From Winogradskyella immobilis (GTDB lineage: Bacteria; Bacteroidota; Bacteroidia; Flavobacteriales; Flavobacteriaceae), in NCBI RefSeq assembly GCF_021887715.1, contig NZ_JAIQXX010000018.1:1-52121 (forward strand): a DNA stretch of 52,121 nucleotides, read 5' to 3'. Positions 8,293 through 17,060 of this stretch are shown in pieces. Position numbers and translations under genes: made by a program. Below the pieces are notes generated by a model that saw only the letters and a program-made list of their open reading frames with translations, had not been told where the DNA came from and searched no databases. Each line of letters begins with the position of its first letter. Position 1 is the first letter of the stretch.

Positions 8293-9567
8293 ATGGCAGT
8301 AGATTTACTACTTGGTTTACAATGGGGAGATGAAGGCAAAGGAAAAATTGTCGATGTATTAACCTCTAAATACGATATTATTGCACGTTTTCAAGGCGGT
8401 CCAAATGCAGGTCATACACTTGTTTTTAATGGAAGAAAACATGTGTTACACACTATTCCTTCTGGAATTTTTCATGATAACACAATTAATCTTGTCGGTA
8501 ACGGTGTTGTTATAGATCCTGTAATCTTTAAAAAGGAACTCGATAAGTTAGACGAGCAAAATGTCGATTACAAAAAATCATTATACATCTCTAGAAAAGC
8601 GCATATTATTTTACCAACGCATCGCTTATTAGATGCTGCTAGTGAGGCTGCCAAAGGAAAAGCTAAAATTGGTTCTACGCTTAAAGGTATTGGTCCTACA
8701 TACATGGATAAAACCGGTAGAAATGGTATACGTGTTGGCGATATAGAACTTTCTAATTGGAAAGACAAATATCGTGCCTTAGCAAATAAGCATGAAGCTA
8801 TGATTGCTTTTTACGATGTAGATATCCAATATGATTTAGATGAACTCGAGATTGATTTCTTTAATGCTATTGAGACTTTAAAATCTTTAAAATTTATTGA
8901 CTCAGAAGAGTATATACACCAAGCACAGACATCTAAAAAAACCATTTTAGCAGAAGGAGCTCAAGGTTCTTTACTTGATATCGATTTTGGAACCTATCCA
9001 TTTGTAACATCTTCTAATACAACTGCCGCTGGTGCATGTACTGGTTTAGGAGTTGCTCCAAACCAAATTGGTAAAGTCTATGGTATTTTTAAAGCCTATA
9101 CAACACGCGTAGGTTCTGGTCCATTTCCTACAGAATTATTTGATAAAGATGGAGAAACCATGGGACGTGTTGGGCACGAATTTGGTGCAACTACTGGTCG
9201 TCCTAGACGTTGCGGTTGGTTAGATTTAGTAGCTTTACGCTATGCTTGTCAAGTCAATGGTGTTACAGAACTTATTATGATGAAAGGAGATGTACTTTCT
9301 GGTTTTAAAACCTTAAAAGTATGTACAGCTTATAATTATAAAGGTGAAACGATTACACATTTACCCTATAATATAGAAGCAGAAAACGTTACACCTATCT
9401 ATACTGAAATTAAGGGTTGGGATGCAGATTTAACAAGTATGACGGAAGCTTCGCAATTACCTGATGCGCTTAATGGTTATGTAGAGTTCTTAGAAAAAGA
9501 ATTAAACATTCCTATTACTGTGGTATCTGTAGGTCCAGATCGTAAGCAGACTATTATCAGAAAATAA
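8293..9567 (+). CDS. purA: Adenylosuccinate synthase
   Basis: A 424-residue cytoplasmic enzyme that joins IMP and aspartate using GTP, the first committed step to AMP. The GTP-binding loop GLQWGDEGKGKIVD begins at residue 7, with later blocks GGPNAGHT, GSTLKGIGPTY, EGAQGSLLDIDFGTYPFVTSSNT and GATTGRPRRCGWLD. The length is typical. It follows the Fur-family gene by 9 nt and is probably co-transcribed with it. In E. coli this enzyme is inhibited by (p)ppGpp, which makes the rel gene two positions upstream a notable neighbour. Confidence 0.97.
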   Translation: MAVDLLLGLQWGDEGKGKIVDVLTSKYDIIARFQGGPNAGHTLVFNGRKHVLHTIPSGIFHDNTINLVGNGVVIDPVIFKKELDKLDEQNVDYKKSLYISRKAHIILPTHRLLDAASEAAKGKAKIGSTLKGIGPTYMDKTGRNGIRVGDIELSNWKDKYRALANKHEAMIAFYDVDIQYDLDELEIDFFNAIETLKSLKFIDSEEYIHQAQTSKKTILAEGAQGSLLDIDFGTYPFVTSSNTTAAGACTGLGVAPNQIGKVYGIFKAYTTRVGSGPFPTELFDKDGETMGRVGHEFGATTGRPRRCGWLDLVALRYACQVNGVTELIMMKGDVLSGFKTLKVCTAYNYKGETITHLPYNIEAENVTPIYTEIKGWDADLTSMTEASQLPDALNGYVEFLEKELNIPITVVSVGPDRKQTIIRK

Positions 9568-9572
9568 TTAGC

Positions 9573-9600
9573 TTTTACACTAATTATTAGAGTGTTAAAA
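9573..9600. terminator. Weak hairpin after purA
   Basis: ACACT at 9577-9581 pairs with AGTGT at 9591-9595, flanked by TTTT on the left and AAAA on the right. The stem is short and AT-rich, so this is only a possible terminator between purA and the OstA-like gene. Confidence 0.35.
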
Positions 9601-9660
9601 ATAGGTTAACTCATACTAAAGCAAATCCAATACTGTTATTTGCATATAAATATTAGAGGT

Positions 9661-11463
9661 TTGAAGTTACTGAGATACATTATAATTACTTTATGCTGTT
9701 TTGTTACAATACCTGGTATTGCTCAAAATACTGAGAGTATTACTATAAAACATTCACCAGGAACATCAACTAAAAACGATGTCACTACGTTTCTTAGAGA
9801 CAACTCAAGACAGGTGCATTTCGTTCATAAAGGCATTAATGTCTATTGTGACAAAGCCGTTTATTATCCTAAAGAAAAATTTATAGAAGCATATAGTAAA
9901 AGTCCAAGTAGAGTTCGTATGATTCAAGGAGACACAATAACAATGTCTGCCGATTATGTAGAATATAGTACTAAAACCGAACTTGCTTTTGCTAAAGGCA
10001 ATGTTATACTTACTGAACCACAATCTACATTAACTACAGAAAAATTACATTTTGATCGCCTTAAACAACAAGCTTATTATGATGTTACAGGCAAAGTTGT
10101 TAGAGACACTTCAGGCACAATAACAAGTCAGATTGGTCGCTATTATATGAATACAAAAAAGTATCAGTTTGTTCAAGATGTTGTTTTAGTTAATCCTGAA
10201 TACACATTAAATACTGAGCGATTAGATTTCTTTACCGAATCTGGGCATGCCTATATTTTTGGACCATCTACCATTGTTAGCGAAACTGATAAAATTTATT
10301 GCGAACGCGGTTTTTATGATACCAATGAAGATTTTGGATATTTTGAACGTAAAGCAAAAATCTATTATGACAATAGAGAAATTGAAGGTGATAGTATATA
10401 TTTTGACAGAAAAATAAATTTTGCATCAGCCACTAATAATTTTAAAATGACTGATACAATAAATAAAACTGTTGCTAGAGGTCATTATGCTGAAGTATGG
10501 AAAGCTAAAGACTCCCTATTTATTACCAATAGAGCTCTAGTTGTTACTGCTCAAGAAGAAGATTCTATTTACATGCATAGTGATCGGTTTGTAGTTACAG
10601 GACCGCCAGAACATCGTATCACTAAATCTTATTACAATGCTAAAATTTATAAAAGTGATTTAGCGGGGAAAGCAGACTCTATACATGTAGATCATAAAAC
10701 AGGATTGGCACAGATGATAAACCTTGCTCGATTTAGCAATAATGATGCCTTTGCTATAAAGCGCAAACCTGTACTTTGGAATCTAGGGAACCAAATGACT
10801 GGAGATACAATACATTTAATTTCGAATGTAGAAACAGAAAAATTAGATTCATTAAAAGTTTTTAATAATGCTTTTTTAGTAAGCAAAGACACTTTAAGTG
10901 AAGATGGTTACAATCAAGTTAAAGGAAAATTCTTAGTAGGTTTATTTAGAGATAATGAACTGTATAATGTAGATATTATAAAAAACGCTGAAGTTATCTA
11001 TTACAATAGAAATGGTAAAGGCGAATTGGTTGGTATAAACAAATCTAAATCTGGAAGTATAAACATTCAAATTTCGAATAATAATATTGACGAAATTCGA
11101 TTAATTCAAAAAGTAGATGGAGAATTAAGTCCTGAATCTTTATTTCCTAAAAATACAAGTCGATTAAAAGGTTTTGACTGGCGTGGAGAAGAACGTCCTA
11201 ATAGCGTTGAAGATTTATTTAAAGACGATCCTCCTTTGGTTTTAAAAAAGATAAAAGGTCTTAAAGATTATGTGCCACCAGAAGATTTTTTCGACGAAGA
11301 TTTAAAAGAACGTATAAAATCTGCTGAAAATAAAGAAAATACTAAGGCCGAAAATAAAGCCGCACGTAACCTTCCTAAGGCAAAATCAGATTCTAATTCA
11401 AAAAAAGAAAAACCAAAACTAGGACAACCATTACCTAGTAAAAAGAAAACTTCAGGAAACTAA
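9661..11463 (+). CDS. OstA-like protein (LptA/LptD-N related)
   Basis: A protein of about 600 residues of the OstA-like family. The N-terminal beta-jellyroll repeats resemble LptA/LptC and the periplasmic part of LptD, which carry lipopolysaccharide to the outer membrane. A signal peptide (KLLRYIIITLCC...GIAQ) begins at TTG 9661. A TTG at 9640 would add seven residues that break the signal peptide's basic start. Repeated short strands (VNVYCDKAVYY, SADYVEYSTKTELAFAKGNVIL, REIEGDSIYFD) are typical of the fold. The C-terminal 80 residues are Lys-rich and low complexity, with no beta-barrel, so it is not a full LptD. The aminotransferase gene follows at once. Confidence 0.85.
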   Translation: MKLLRYIIITLCCFVTIPGIAQNTESITIKHSPGTSTKNDVTTFLRDNSRQVHFVHKGINVYCDKAVYYPKEKFIEAYSKSPSRVRMIQGDTITMSADYVEYSTKTELAFAKGNVILTEPQSTLTTEKLHFDRLKQQAYYDVTGKVVRDTSGTITSQIGRYYMNTKKYQFVQDVVLVNPEYTLNTERLDFFTESGHAYIFGPSTIVSETDKIYCERGFYDTNEDFGYFERKAKIYYDNREIEGDSIYFDRKINFASATNNFKMTDTINKTVARGHYAEVWKAKDSLFITNRALVVTAQEEDSIYMHSDRFVVTGPPEHRITKSYYNAKIYKSDLAGKADSIHVDHKTGLAQMINLARFSNNDAFAIKRKPVLWNLGNQMTGDTIHLISNVETEKLDSLKVFNNAFLVSKDTLSEDGYNQVKGKFLVGLFRDNELYNVDIIKNAEVIYYNRNGKGELVGINKSKSGSINIQISNNNIDEIRLIQKVDGELSPESLFPKNTSRLKGFDWRGEERPNSVEDLFKDDPPLVLKKIKGLKDYVPPEDFFDEDLKERIKSAENKENTKAENKAARNLPKAKSDSNSKKEKPKLGQPLPSKKKTSGN

Positions 11464-11464
11464 A

Positions 11465-12640
11465 ATGCAAGACGATTTCTTTACATATCAAGCGCAGACG
11501 ACTCCACATCCTCTGGCTATGGAAATAAGTCATGCAGAAGGCTCATATATTTATGATACTAAAGGTAAAGCTCACCTCGATTTTGTTGCTGGTGTTTCAG
11601 CGTGTAGCTTAGGACATCGTCATCCTAAAGTTGTAGACGCTATAAAAAGCCAACTCGATAAATACATGCATGTCATGGTTTATGGAGAATACATACAAGA
11701 ACCTGCTGTTGCATTAACCAAATTATTAGCCAAACATTTACCCGAGAATTTACAAACCACATACCTTACTAATTCTGGCACAGAAGCTATAGATGGCGCC
11801 ATAAAATTAGCCAAACGTGCCACAGGACGAAGCGAAATTATTTCAGCGCATAATGCTTATCACGGTAATACTATAGGAGCTTTAAGTATTATGGGATACG
11901 AGACTCGAAAAAAACCTTTTAGACCCTTAATGCCAGATGTGCGTTTTATTCATTTTAATGATGAATCTGACTTAAGCCTTATCACAGAAAAAACAGCAGC
12001 TGTCATTTTAGAAACCATACAAGGAGGAGCTGGTTTTATAGAACCTAATAACAATTATTTAAAAAAAGTAAAAGCGCGTTGTCAATCTGTTGGTGCTTTA
12101 TTAATTTTAGATGAAATTCAACCTGGATTTGGAAGAACAGGAAAACTTTTTGGTTTTGAACATTATAATTGTGTGCCAGATATTTTAGTCACTGGCAAAG
12201 GTTTAGGAGGTGGCATGCCTATTGGAGCATTTACAGCTTCAAATGCATTAATGAATACTTTAAAAGACAATCCTACTTTAGGTCATATAACTACTTTTGG
12301 AGGTCATCCTGTTATTGCATCTGCAGCATATGCAACTTTAAAAGAAATCACGACATCTCATCTTATTGCTGAAACATTTGAGAAAGAAGAAATTATAAGA
12401 ACTCATCTTCAACACAAACATATAAAAGAAATTAGAGGTCGTGGATTAATGCTAGCTTTAATTACTGTTTCTGAAGAAATTACAAATCAATTAATCTTAA
12501 ATGCAAAAGAAGAAGGTTTAATACTATTTTGGTTACTTTTTGAACCAAAAGCTGTACGAATTACTCCTCCTTTAACAATAAGTAGAGATGAAATTATTGA
12601 AGGTTGCTCTGTTATTATTAAGATTTTAGACCGTCTATAA
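11465..12640 (+). CDS. Class III PLP aminotransferase (aspartate aminotransferase family)
   Basis: A 391-residue fold-type I, class III aminotransferase. Visible marks are the phosphate-binding NSGTEAIDGAIKLAKRATGR, AHNAYHGNT, the cofactor-ring aspartate in ILDEIQPGFGRTGKLFGFEHY and the Schiff-base Lys245 in TGKGLGGGMPIGAF. The family includes acetylornithine, 4-aminobutyrate and ornithine enzymes; the substrate cannot be fixed here. It starts 1 nt after the OstA-like stop, so the two are translationally close. This pairing looks like conserved flavobacterial order rather than a metabolic link. Confidence 0.92.
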   Translation: MQDDFFTYQAQTTPHPLAMEISHAEGSYIYDTKGKAHLDFVAGVSACSLGHRHPKVVDAIKSQLDKYMHVMVYGEYIQEPAVALTKLLAKHLPENLQTTYLTNSGTEAIDGAIKLAKRATGRSEIISAHNAYHGNTIGALSIMGYETRKKPFRPLMPDVRFIHFNDESDLSLITEKTAAVILETIQGGAGFIEPNNNYLKKVKARCQSVGALLILDEIQPGFGRTGKLFGFEHYNCVPDILVTGKGLGGGMPIGAFTASNALMNTLKDNPTLGHITTFGGHPVIASAAYATLKEITTSHLIAETFEKEEIIRTHLQHKHIKEIRGRGLMLALITVSEEITNQLILNAKEEGLILFWLLFEPKAVRITPPLTISRDEIIEGCSVIIKILDRL

Positions 12641-12807
12641 TAGTCTAATTTATTTTTAATCAATTCATAATTAAATACTTCAATTCGTTATTTGTAATAA
12701 TTAAAAAAAATGCAGTTGTTAATTATTTTGTTAAAAACATTGAATCAAAATTACTCAAACTTAAAACGATAACACTAAATTTATTTCAGTGAACATTAAA
12801 GCTGCCT

Positions 12808-14220
12808 ATGGAATATAGCTCAAACGACGATTTTCAAGATATGTCTTTGACAAAATTTGAATCGATGCTTAAAACAAACGATGTTTTATTTTTCGATTCT
12901 AGCGAATTTGAAAACATTATTCACCACTATCTCGAAAACGGTAAAATAGCACTCGCTAAAAAAGCTATAAAATTAGGCCTACAACAACATCCCACATCTA
13001 TAAATCTTAGCTTATTTAAAATTGAAATTTACATCCTAGAAAATAAGTTTGATGATGCCAACACTTTACTAGATGATCTTCATAATTTAGAGCCTAATAA
13101 CGAAGAAATATACATTCAAAAAGCAAATGTATTATCTAAACAAGATATGCATCAAGAAGCCATAAATGCTCTTTTAATTGCATTAGATTTATCACAAGCA
13201 CCTGATGATGATGGCGATTTATATGGTTTAATTGGCATGGAATATTTGTTCTTAGATCAATTTGAGAATGCACTTATTTATTTTAAAAAATGTTTAGATG
13301 TTAATCTAACTGATTACTCAGCGCTACATAATGTAATGTATTGTTTTGATTTTTTAGATCAGAATCAAGAAGCCATAGATTTCTTAAATGTATATTTAGA
13401 TAAAAATCCATATTGTGAAGTCGCTTGGCATCAACTAGGTCGTCAATATTTCGCTATCAAACAATATGAAAAGGCTAATGCTTCTTTTGATTTTGCCATC
13501 ATATCTGATGATACATTTATTGGAGCTTATATTGAAAAAGGTAAAGTTTTAGAAAAACTGAAAAAATATACCGAAGCCATTGAAAATTATAAAATTACAT
13601 TGGCTTTAGATGACCCAACTTCATTTGCCCTATTACGAATTGGACATTGTTATGAAAAGTTAGGTGAAGATGACTTAGCTGTACAGTTTTTTGATAGAAC
13701 CGTTAAAGAAGATCCGCTTTTAGACAAAGGTTGGATTGCTATAACTAAGTTTTACATAAAACATCAAAACTATCAGAAAGCATTATATTTTATTAATAAA
13801 GCAGTAAACATTGATAATGACAATGTATTGTATTGGAAACTGTATGCCCAAATTAATCAACGCCTTAACTTTTTAGAAGAGGCAGAACGTGGATATAAAC
13901 ACGCCTTAGACCTAGGAAATTACGAATTAGATACATGGTTAAGCAGAACAGATATTCTTATCAATTTAGGAGAATATGAAGCTTCAATTTTTAATCTATT
14001 ACAATCTCTAGAATTTTATCCAGAATCGGCAGAAATAGAATACCGTTTAGGAGGTCTCTATTTTAAGCTTTTACAAACTGATAAAGGACATTATCATCTT
14101 AAAAATGGCTTACGTATTAACGCTGATTACGATTTTATTATAGAAGAATTGTTTCCATGTTTATTAAATAAACCTATGGTGAAAAATATTATTTCTACTT
14201 CTAAAAAATCTTCCAACTAA
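12808..14220 (+). CDS. Tetratricopeptide repeat protein
   Basis: A 470-residue all-helical protein built from about ten TPR units; clear copies include AWHQLGRQYFAIKQYEKANASFDFAI and AYIEKGKVLEKLKKYTEAIENYKITLALD. It has no signal peptide or membrane segment, so it is cytoplasmic and presumably a scaffold for protein partners. The N-terminal 60 residues carry a DUF-like acidic head (DDFQDMSLTKFE) before the first repeat. The stop lies 36 nt before the first DUF368 gene. I cannot name the partner. Confidence 0.9.
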   Translation: MEYSSNDDFQDMSLTKFESMLKTNDVLFFDSSEFENIIHHYLENGKIALAKKAIKLGLQQHPTSINLSLFKIEIYILENKFDDANTLLDDLHNLEPNNEEIYIQKANVLSKQDMHQEAINALLIALDLSQAPDDDGDLYGLIGMEYLFLDQFENALIYFKKCLDVNLTDYSALHNVMYCFDFLDQNQEAIDFLNVYLDKNPYCEVAWHQLGRQYFAIKQYEKANASFDFAIISDDTFIGAYIEKGKVLEKLKKYTEAIENYKITLALDDPTSFALLRIGHCYEKLGEDDLAVQFFDRTVKEDPLLDKGWIAITKFYIKHQNYQKALYFINKAVNIDNDNVLYWKLYAQINQRLNFLEEAERGYKHALDLGNYELDTWLSRTDILINLGEYEASIFNLLQSLEFYPESAEIEYRLGGLYFKLLQTDKGHYHLKNGLRINADYDFIIEELFPCLLNKPMVKNIISTSKKSSN

Positions 14221-14256
14221 AAATCCATACCTTAGCATTTCTTAGATAAAAAAGTA

Positions 14257-15225
14257 ATGCAAAGACATTTTTTTAATTATATCATTATAGGAATAAAAGG
14301 TATTATCATGGGTGCTGCTGATGTGGTTCCTGGTGTTTCTGGTGGAACCATTGCTTTTATTTCTGGTATCTATGAAGAACTTATAGAAAGCATTGATAAG
14401 GTTAGTTTAAATGTCTTTAAAGTCTGGAAAAAGTCTGGTTTTAAAACTGCTTGGAAATCAATTAATGGTTCTTTTTTATTGGCGTTATTTTCTGGTATAA
14501 CTATCAGTATTTTATCATTAGCTAAACTTATAAAATGGTTATTGCACAACGAACCTATTTTACTTTGGTCATTTTTCTTTGGTTTAGTTTTAGCCAGTAT
14601 TATTTATATAGGAAAACAAATTAAACATTGGTCTACAGTTGTTATAGTCGCTATTATTATAACGTCTATTATCTCTTATCTTATAACACTTGCTGAACCA
14701 TTTGCTTCGCCTGATAGTCCTTTCTATTTATTATTCTGCGGTTTTATTGCTATCATAGCTATGATTTTACCAGGAGTTTCTGGTGCATTTATTTTATTAA
14801 TTTTAGGTGTTTATCAAGTTGCAATAGATACTATAAATCATTTAGTTGAAGGTATTACTACAGGAAATACAGATATGTTAAAAGATGCTGCGATCAAATT
14901 TTTATTATTAGCAGTAGGTTCATTAATCGGCTTAAAAACATTTAGCAAAGTACTAAACTGGATGTTTAAACATAAAAAGAATCTTACGTTAGCTATACTC
15001 ACTGGTTTTATGATTGGTTCTTTAAATAAAATATGGCCTTGGAAAGAAATCCTTAAAACACGTATTAATTCTGAAGGTCAAGAAGTCACTCTTTTAGATA
15101 AAAGTATACTTCCATCTGCTTACGAAGGAGATAATAAGTTTTTATGGGCAATACTATTTATGGTTATTGGGTTTGCTACCATATTAGTAATAGAACGGCT
15201 AGGTAAAGACAAAAACAAAGCCTAA
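14257..15225 (+). CDS. DUF368 membrane protein, undecaprenyl-phosphate translocase type (copy 1)
   Basis: A 322-residue multi-pass membrane protein. It carries the family signature MGAADVVPGVSGGTIAFISGIYEELI at the N-terminus and a second, inverted-repeat copy of the motif in ILPGVSGAFILLILGVY near residue 170, as expected for a two-fold symmetric transporter. Members of DUF368 (PopT in published work) recycle undecaprenyl phosphate across the inner membrane for peptidoglycan and LPS synthesis. About eight to nine hydrophobic segments are visible. Its final A is the first base of the next gene's ATG, so the two copies are coupled. Confidence 0.92.
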   Translation: MQRHFFNYIIIGIKGIIMGAADVVPGVSGGTIAFISGIYEELIESIDKVSLNVFKVWKKSGFKTAWKSINGSFLLALFSGITISILSLAKLIKWLLHNEPILLWSFFFGLVLASIIYIGKQIKHWSTVVIVAIIITSIISYLITLAEPFASPDSPFYLLFCGFIAIIAMILPGVSGAFILLILGVYQVAIDTINHLVEGITTGNTDMLKDAAIKFLLLAVGSLIGLKTFSKVLNWMFKHKKNLTLAILTGFMIGSLNKIWPWKEILKTRINSEGQEVTLLDKSILPSAYEGDNKFLWAILFMVIGFATILVIERLGKDKNKA

Positions 15226-16250
15226 TGAAAAGTAATAGTACTAAAACACTTAAAGACCGCATATTTTTAGTCCTTAAAGGTTTAGGTATGGGAGCTGCTA
15301 ATAAAGTTCCTGGAGTTTCTGGTGGTGTTGTTGCTTTTGTTGCTGGGTTTTATGAAGAGTTTATTTATTCGCTACAGCGCGTTAATAAAGATGCTTTTAA
15401 AATGTTACTTAAAGGGCAATTTAAAAGTTTCTACAATCATATTAATGGCACCTTTTTATTCTTGCTATTCTTCGGAATGATTATCAGTTATTTTAGTATC
15501 TCTAAAATATTAGATTATTTAATAGAACATTACCATTTGTATGTCTGGAGCTTATTCTTCGGAATGATTCTTGGATCAATTTATTACATCTATAAAGATT
15601 TTAAAGCTTGGGGAACAACAACTTTTTTAGCACTAGTTATAGGTATTACTACTGGAGTTAGCATTAGTTTTCTAGACCCAGCTATGGAAAATGACAATCT
15701 ATTTTTTGTTTTTTTCTGTGGCATCATTAGTGTATCTGGAATGACATTACCTGGCTTTTCTGGCTCTTTTATTTTAATTCTTCTTGGTAATTATGTGTTA
15801 CTCTTAGTCGATTCTGTTAATGCGCTTTATGATACAGTAGCTGATATTTTCCGTGGAGATTTTGAGTTTATTCATAACCAAGTTAGAGTTAGATTATTAA
15901 AAGTACTTACTGTATTTACTTTGGGTTCAGTTACTGGTTTGGTAACATTATCTCATATTTTAAATTATATACTTAAACACTATAAAAATGTAACTTTAGC
16001 TACGATCATTGGATTTATAATTGGATCGTTAGGTGTGGTTTGGCCATGGAAAGAAACCATTCATAAAGTCTCCGAGCAAGGAGTTACGATTTTAGATTCT
16101 ACTGGAGCTCCTATTATAGAAAATTACAAACGGTATTTCCCAGAATTATCAACAGAAACTTTTTTAGCAATACTATATATAATTATTGGTATTGCCATAG
16201 TTTTAAGCCTTGATTGGTATGGACAAAAAAGAAAAAGACAACACATATAA
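15225..16250 (+). CDS. DUF368 membrane protein, undecaprenyl-phosphate translocase type (copy 2)
   Basis: A 341-residue paralogue of the gene just upstream, overlapping its stop (ATGA). It has the same paired motifs: MGAANKVPGVSGGVVAFVAGFYEEFI near residue 25 and TLPGFSGSFILILLGNY in the middle. The first motif has Asn-Lys where copy 1 has Asp-Val, and the second has Phe for Val, so the two have drifted and may differ in substrate or act as a heteromer. A conserved WPWKE loop is in both. The C-terminus overlaps aroE by 32 nt. Function by family is flipping of lipid-carrier phosphate; the reason for two copies is not known. Confidence 0.92.
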   Translation: MKSNSTKTLKDRIFLVLKGLGMGAANKVPGVSGGVVAFVAGFYEEFIYSLQRVNKDAFKMLLKGQFKSFYNHINGTFLFLLFFGMIISYFSISKILDYLIEHYHLYVWSLFFGMILGSIYYIYKDFKAWGTTTFLALVIGITTGVSISFLDPAMENDNLFFVFFCGIISVSGMTLPGFSGSFILILLGNYVLLLVDSVNALYDTVADIFRGDFEFIHNQVRVRLLKVLTVFTLGSVTGLVTLSHILNYILKHYKNVTLATIIGFIIGSLGVVWPWKETIHKVSEQGVTILDSTGAPIIENYKRYFPELSTETFLAILYIIIGIAIVLSLDWYGQKRKRQHI

Positions 16251-16977
16251 GTTTGGGTTAGTTGGCAAAGACATTGACTATTCCTTTTCAAGAGCCTACT
16301 TTGCTGAAAAGTTTAAAGTCGAAGGTTTAGCGCATACTTATGCAAATTTTGATATTCAGCATATATCTGAACTCAAAACTATTCTTCAAGGCACCAAAAA
16401 AATTAAAGGCCTAAATGTTACCATTCCGTACAAAGAAGATGTAATACCTTTTTTAGATAAGTTAGATAAAAAGGCTTTAAAAATAGGTGCTGTAAACACT
16501 ATAAAAATTACTAAAAAAGGAAAATACATTGGTTACAATACCGATTTTTATGGGTTTAAAAAATCTTTAGAACCACATTTAAAAAATTATCATAACAGAG
16601 CTTTAATTCTTGGTACTGGCGGAGCTTCAAAAGCTATTGCCTATACTTTAAAAAAATTGAACATTGAGTATCATTTTGTTTCGCGCACTAAAAAAGAAGG
16701 TGTAACATTCTGCTATTCTGAGTTAAACACATCTATTATTGAAAATCATAAAATTATAATTAATTGCACTCCTGTTGGTACATTTCCGGATGTAAATAGC
16801 TACCCAGACATTCCGTATAATGGTATTACAAATCAACATATACTATACGATCTTATTTATAACCCTGAAAAAACAAAATTTTTGAGTTGTGGTATCGCTC
16901 AAAACGCAATAACTATTAACGGAAAAAAAATGCTAGAACTACAAGCTGAAAAATCTTGGAAAATCTGGAATAGTTAA
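16219..16977 (+). CDS. aroE: Shikimate dehydrogenase
   Basis: A 252-residue NADP-dependent enzyme of the aromatic amino acid path (3-dehydroshikimate to shikimate). Motifs are FGLVGKDIDYSFSRAYF (substrate loop), NVTIPYKEDVIPFLD with the catalytic Lys, AVNTIKI, NTDFYGF and the dinucleotide-binding ALILGTGGASKAI. It ends with LELQAEKSWKIW, the usual last helix. The protein is slightly short but complete. ATG 16219 is preferred over TTG 16210. The start lies inside the end of the second DUF368 gene, so translation is coupled. Confidence 0.94.
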   Translation: MDKKEKDNTYKFGLVGKDIDYSFSRAYFAEKFKVEGLAHTYANFDIQHISELKTILQGTKKIKGLNVTIPYKEDVIPFLDKLDKKALKIGAVNTIKITKKGKYIGYNTDFYGFKKSLEPHLKNYHNRALILGTGGASKAIAYTLKKLNIEYHFVSRTKKEGVTFCYSELNTSIIENHKIIINCTPVGTFPDVNSYPDIPYNGITNQHILYDLIYNPEKTKFLSCGIAQNAITINGKKMLELQAEKSWKIWNS

Positions 16978-17006
16978 TAAATACTAGCCTATTATTCCTT
17001 TACGTT

Positions 17007-17035
17007 TTGTATTTGTAACACATTTGTTATCTTTA
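17007..17035 (+). promoter_or_regulatory. Promoter of the DUF349 gene
   Basis: TTG at 17007-17009, an 18-nt spacer and TATCTTTA at 17028-17035 (last base differs from TAnnTTTG). The ATG is 25 nt downstream at 17061. Confidence 0.5.
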
Positions 17036-17060
17036 ACCCTACACATAAAATTTACGACTG

